Source: VRUE01 sp963824705 (GTDB lineage Bacteria > Actinomycetota > Thermoleophilia > Solirubrobacterales > 70-9). From it: a stretch of 64,000 nt of DNA. The notes beneath the pieces were generated by a model. It was given only the letters and a program-made list of their open reading frames with translations, had not been told where the DNA came from and did not search any database. Made by a program: the position numbers and the translations under genes. How positions within the stretch are numbered: position 1 is the first letter of the stretch; each line of letters opens with the position of its first letter. The stretch is taken from NCBI GenBank assembly GCA_963824705.1, contig CAWGQE010000003.1, forward strand, positions 1-64,000. The letters are read 5' to 3'. This document shows, piece after piece, positions 61,059 through 64,000 of this stretch.

Positions 61059-61493
61059 TTAACGCAGGACGCGCAGGCCGGCGTGCTTGCGCTGCGCGCG
61101 GCGGTGGCGAGCCACCCCCAACCAGACCAGGGCGACGATCACGAGCAGCGTCAGCACCGGCAGCAGCAAGGCCGCGGCGACGACGACCAACGCTGCCAGC
61201 GCGACGAGGAAGCCGAGCGCGCCACCGCCGCCATTCTCGCGGCGGCTCGCACCGCTGACCACGTCGCTGATCACGATGCAACCGAGAGCGGCGCCGACGA
61301 GGCAGAAGACGGCGCCTAGGGGGCTGCTCAGATCGGCGGTGCCGGAGATCAGGAAGCCGACGATGAGCCCGATCGCAGCGGCCAGCAGGGTCATGCGGCC
61401 GCGGGCGGATCCGCGCGTGCCGGTGGTGCCGGCAAGCATCCCGATCGCGATGCCGATGCCGAGCTCGAGCCCGGTGCCTTCGAGGAAGCTCAC
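61059..61493 (-). CDS. Small membrane protein with four helices, unknown
   Basis: The 144-residue protein has hydrophobic segments LGIGIAIGMLAGTTGTRG, LLAAAIGLIVGFLISG, LGAVFCLVGAALGCIVISDV and a long C-terminal AALVVVAAALLLPVLTLLVI with a basic tail (RHRRAQRKHAG). Start GTG 61493. It lies 46 bp past the start of the phosphodiesterase gene on the same strand and diverges from the aminotransferase. No recognised family. Confidence 0.6.
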   Translation of the reverse strand: MSFLEGTGLELGIGIAIGMLAGTTGTRGSARGRMTLLAAAIGLIVGFLISGTADLSSPLGAVFCLVGAALGCIVISDVVSGASRRENGGGGALGFLVALAALVVVAAALLLPVLTLLVIVALVWLGVARHRRAQRKHAGLRVLR

Positions 61494-61515
61494 GGCGAAA
61501 ACCTACACTTCGGGG

Positions 61516-62934
61516 ATGGAAGAGACGCCACACCGGCGACGAGCCCACACCAGCAGCCGCGATCTGGCCCGCTACGCCGGCCTCTTCGCCGCCCGTACCG
61601 GAGTGATGCGCTCCTCGGCGATGCGCGACCTGATGGCGGTCACCGTGCGGCCCGAGGTGATCTCGCTCGCCGGTGGCCTGCCCGATACGTCGACCTTCCC
61701 GGCGGGGACATTTGCCGCACAGATGACGCGGATCGCGCAGACGTCGACGGCGGAGGCACTCCAGTACGGACCGACCGAGGGCTTCGCGGAGACCGTCGAC
61801 TGCATCCTCGAGGTGATGGGGGCCGAGGGCATGCTGCCCGATCCCGACGACGTGATCGTCACCACCGGCGGCCAGCAGGCGATCGACCTGATCTGCAAGA
61901 CGCTGGTCGATCCCGGCGACGTCGTCATCTGCGAGGCGCCGACCTATCCCGGCGCGGTACCGGTCTTCTGCAGCTACCAGGCGGAGACGATCCAGATCGA
62001 CTGCGACGAAAGCGGGATGCGGATCGAGGAGCTGGAAGCGGTCCTGGGGCGGCTCGACCGCGAGGGCAGGCGGCCCAAATTCGTCTACTCGGTGCCCAGC
62101 TTTCAGAATCCAGCCGGGGTGACGATGTCGCTCGAGCGGCGGCAGCGGCTGGTCGAGCTGGCGCGACAGCGGGAGCTGCTCGTCGTCGAGGACAGCCCCT
62201 ACGGCCTGCTGCGCTTCAGCGGTGAGCCACTGCCACCGCTCTACCAGCTCGACGGCGGCGACTTCGTCATCTATGTCGGCACCTTCTCCAAGATCCTCTC
62301 GCCGGGGATCCGGCTGGGCTGGGCGGTGGCCCCACCGCCGGTCATGGAGAAGATCGTCCTCGGCAAGCAGGCTTCCGACCTCTGCAGCTCGACCCTGACC
62401 CAACACTTCGTCCGCGAGTACTTCAGCGAAGGGCGCTGGCGCGAGTACATCGCCGATCTCGTCGAGATCTACCGCGGTCGCCGCGACACGATGGTCGAGG
62501 CGCTGCGCGAGCACTTCCCCGCCGAGGCGACCTGGACCGAGCCCGAGGGCGGCCTTTTCATCTGGGCGACGCTGCCCGACTACATCGACACCAGCGACCT
62601 GCTCGCCAAGGCGCTGCGCGAGGACGTCGCCTTCGTTCCCGGCCAGGCGGCCTTCGTCGACGAGAGTCGAGGACGCAGCTCGATGCGGCTCAACTTCTCC
62701 GGCGTCGGCGACGAGGAGATTCGCGAGGGAGTGCGCCGGATCGGCAAGACGATCGCCGAGCAGGTCGAGCTGTACGGCGCGTTGACATCGAATTCCGCCA
62801 CGTCCTCCGCTCCCGACCAGTCGCGGGAATCGGATATGGACGCGACCGCCCGGCGGCGTCCGGGCGTGGCGGGACCGGGAAAAGAAGGGGGCGACGTTCT
62901 TCCCTTTCGAAAGACGGGCGAAGGGGCCGCGTGA
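61516..62934 (+). CDS. PLP-dependent aminotransferase (class I/II, 2-aminoadipate type)
   Basis: The 472-residue protein shows the fold-I aminotransferase motifs: EVISLAGGLPDTSTFP, LQYGPTEGFAETVDCI, TTGGQQAIDLICKTLVDPGD, CEAPTYPGAVPVFCS, YSVPSFQNPAGVTMSLERR, VVEDSPYGLLRFSG and the PLP lysine in GTFSKILSPGIRLGW. The C-terminus adds a variable low-complexity tail of about 50 residues (SATSSAPDQSRESDMDAT). ATG 61516 is chosen. It overlaps the ligase gene by 4 bp (GTGA), so the two may form a unit. Confidence 0.9.
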   Translation: MEETPHRRRAHTSSRDLARYAGLFAARTGVMRSSAMRDLMAVTVRPEVISLAGGLPDTSTFPAGTFAAQMTRIAQTSTAEALQYGPTEGFAETVDCILEVMGAEGMLPDPDDVIVTTGGQQAIDLICKTLVDPGDVVICEAPTYPGAVPVFCSYQAETIQIDCDESGMRIEELEAVLGRLDREGRRPKFVYSVPSFQNPAGVTMSLERRQRLVELARQRELLVVEDSPYGLLRFSGEPLPPLYQLDGGDFVIYVGTFSKILSPGIRLGWAVAPPPVMEKIVLGKQASDLCSSTLTQHFVREYFSEGRWREYIADLVEIYRGRRDTMVEALREHFPAEATWTEPEGGLFIWATLPDYIDTSDLLAKALREDVAFVPGQAAFVDESRGRSSMRLNFSGVGDEEIREGVRRIGKTIAEQVELYGALTSNSATSSAPDQSRESDMDATARRRPGVAGPGKEGGDVLPFRKTGEGAA

Positions 62935-63863
62935 AGGTCGCGGTGCTCAAGGGCGGCCGCTCGTTGGAGCGGGGTGTCTCGTTGCGCTCAGGGGCACGGG
63001 TCGAGGACGCGCTCGAGCGACTTGGACACGAAGTGCTGGCGATCGACGCGGGGGCCGACCTGGTCAAGCGCCTCACTGCCGGGCGGCCCGATGTCGCCTT
63101 CGTCGCCATGCATGGCGTCGGCGGTGAGGACGGGACGGTGCAGGAGCTGCTGGAGATCCTCGGCATTCCCTTCACGGGGCCTGGCGTCGCGGCCTGCGCT
63201 CGCTGCATCGACAAGGTTCTCGCCAAGGGGGAGCTGCGCGATAGCGGCGTTCCCACCCCGGACTGGTTCGCCTTCAACGAGACGGCTTTCCGCGAGCTCG
63301 GCGCTGCCGATGCGCTGAGCGAGCTGGAGGAGCGGCTCGGCTTCCCTCTGGTGGTGAAGCCGAGCCGTGGTGGGTCGGCCCTGGGCGTGAAGTTCGCGGC
63401 GAGCTGGTTCGAGGTGCCCGAGGCCCTGATCTCGGCCTTCAGCTACGACAGCCGCGTGCTCCTCGAGCGCTTCGTCGACGGCCGTGAGCTGGCGGTGAGC
63501 GTAGTCGGGGGCGAGCCGCTGCCCGTGGTCGAGGCGATCCCCAGCGATGGCGACCGCTACGACTTCGAAGCGCGTTACGAGATCGGCCGCGTCGATTTTG
63601 CCTGCCCCGCGGCGCTGGGCGAGGGTGACTCCTCGGCGGTTACGGCGGCGGCGCTGAGCGCGTATGAGGCGCTCGGTTGCTCGGGGTTCTGCCGCGTCGA
63701 CCTGATCCTCGGCACGGACGGGGCCCAAGTGCTCGAGGTGAACGCGGTCCCGGGCCTCACCGACACCAGCCTCCTCCCCCAGGCAGCCGAGGCAAGCGGG
63801 ATGACCTTTGAGGAGCTGGTGGAGCGGATCCTCGAGCTGGCGCTGAAGCCGGCTGCGGCTTAG
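62931..63863 (+). CDS. ddl: D-alanine-D-alanine ligase-like ATP-grasp enzyme
   Basis: The 310-residue protein has the ATP-grasp ligase motifs of Ddl: VKVAVLKGGRSLERGVSLRS, VAFVAMHGVGGEDGTVQELL, GIPFTGPGVAACARCIDK, FPLVVKPSRGGSALGVKF, LLERFVDGRELAVSVVGG, and the metal/dipeptide end CRVDLILGTDGAQVLEVNAVPGL. Ddl makes the D-Ala-D-Ala dipeptide for peptidoglycan. It begins with GTG in the stop of the aminotransferase gene, which might supply a D-amino acid or related substrate. The match is strong, though a Ddl paralog for a different dipeptide cannot be excluded. Confidence 0.87.
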   Translation: MKVAVLKGGRSLERGVSLRSGARVEDALERLGHEVLAIDAGADLVKRLTAGRPDVAFVAMHGVGGEDGTVQELLEILGIPFTGPGVAACARCIDKVLAKGELRDSGVPTPDWFAFNETAFRELGAADALSELEERLGFPLVVKPSRGGSALGVKFAASWFEVPEALISAFSYDSRVLLERFVDGRELAVSVVGGEPLPVVEAIPSDGDRYDFEARYEIGRVDFACPAALGEGDSSAVTAAALSAYEALGCSGFCRVDLILGTDGAQVLEVNAVPGLTDTSLLPQAAEASGMTFEELVERILELALKPAAA

Positions 63864-64000
63864 GAGGTTCCCTCGGCGAAGTCGTCGGGCGTGACCTCGT
63901 CGAGGAACTCCTTGAATTTGTCGACGACCTCCTCGGTGTCCTCGACCTCGTGCTCAAACTCGATCGCCGACTCCTCGATCACCTCCTCGGCCGCGAAGAT
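63860..64000 (-). CDS. Acidic protein, C-terminal part only (cut by window end)
   Basis: The minus strand stays open from the window end to a TAA at 63860-63862. The last residues read EEVVDKFKEFLDEVTPDDFA in a highly acidic, Glu/Asp-rich helical segment. The stop overlaps the ligase stop (converging genes). The start is outside the window; family not recognised. Confidence 0.5.
   Translation of the reverse strand: MFAAEEVIEESAIEFEHEVEDTEEVVDKFKEFLDEVTPDDFAEGTS

Noticed and set aside
59493..61319. 608-residue open frame on the plus strand opposite the phosphodiesterase
   Set aside because: The minus strand carries conserved metal-binding motifs of a phosphodiesterase, while this frame shows only Asp/Arg/Gly-rich shadow sequence.

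Overview
Most of the window (about 4.9-64 kb) reads as one intact, GC-rich, densely packed actinobacterial chromosome segment, most like the Thermoleophilia/Solirubrobacterales. The grounds are menaquinone rather than ubiquinone genes, a six-gene Mce operon with MmpL transporters, a Rieske/cytochrome b complex with a cytochrome c fused to its third subunit, many GTG/TTG starts and ATGA/GTGA gene overlaps. The taxonomic call is an inference from gene content; no rRNA is present.

The first 4.9 kb differ. They hold an NRPS terminal module, the 3' end of a PBP1A gene, prfB, a bactofilin and an M23 peptidase that read as alphaproteobacterial (Rhizobiales-like), and nearly every gene there is broken by single-base frame changes. 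The window opens with a roughly 58-bp fold-back inverted repeat. I read this stretch as a foreign, poorly corrected sequence joined to the actinobacterial contig near 4,890, with a second join near 1,400. The in-frame UGA in prfB, in contrast, is a real programmed +1 frameshift site.

Layout after the join: PBP C-terminus, a membrane mannosyltransferase, a UPF0104 flippase-like protein and thiL (4.9-9.2 kb); a response regulator-histidine kinase-HtrA operon (9.4-12.3 kb); two trehalose-type glycosyltransferases (12.3-15.1 kb); the rpsF-ssb-rpsR-rplI cluster followed by dnaB, a DnaC/DnaI-like helicase loader and purA (15.8-22.6 kb); a TetR regulator and the first of four related secreted proteins (22.6-24.2 kb); a decayed MpaB-like gene, a DUF6463-like gene and a second TetR gene (24.2-25.9 kb).

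The centre is a minus-strand block: a large MmpL/RND gene followed by six overlapping mce genes (38.2-26.0 kb), flanked by further secreted paralogs (38.3-39.9 kb and 50.1-50.9 kb) and a second MmpL gene (46.4-49.5 kb). It looks like an envelope lipid-handling system without adjacent YrbE permeases. Between these lie tRNA-Lys, tatAC, a menaquinone and cytochrome bc operon, and then a hemB-ahbAB-hemL operon, an ABC exporter, a YmdB-type phosphoesterase, a membrane glycosyltransferase, a phosphodiesterase, an aminotransferase and a D-Ala-D-Ala ligase-like gene.

The most unusual signals are five dispersed 125-136-bp elements at 6.9, 15.1, 54.7, 57.8 and 59.4 kb. They share a 68-80-bp core, but each copy has its own 28-30-bp, essentially perfect inverted-repeat arms. 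Other candidates are a roughly 105-nt structured RNA between ssb and rpsR, the Mce/MmpL/secreted-paralog constellation, and a siroheme decarboxylase (AhbAB) fusion inside a heme operon.
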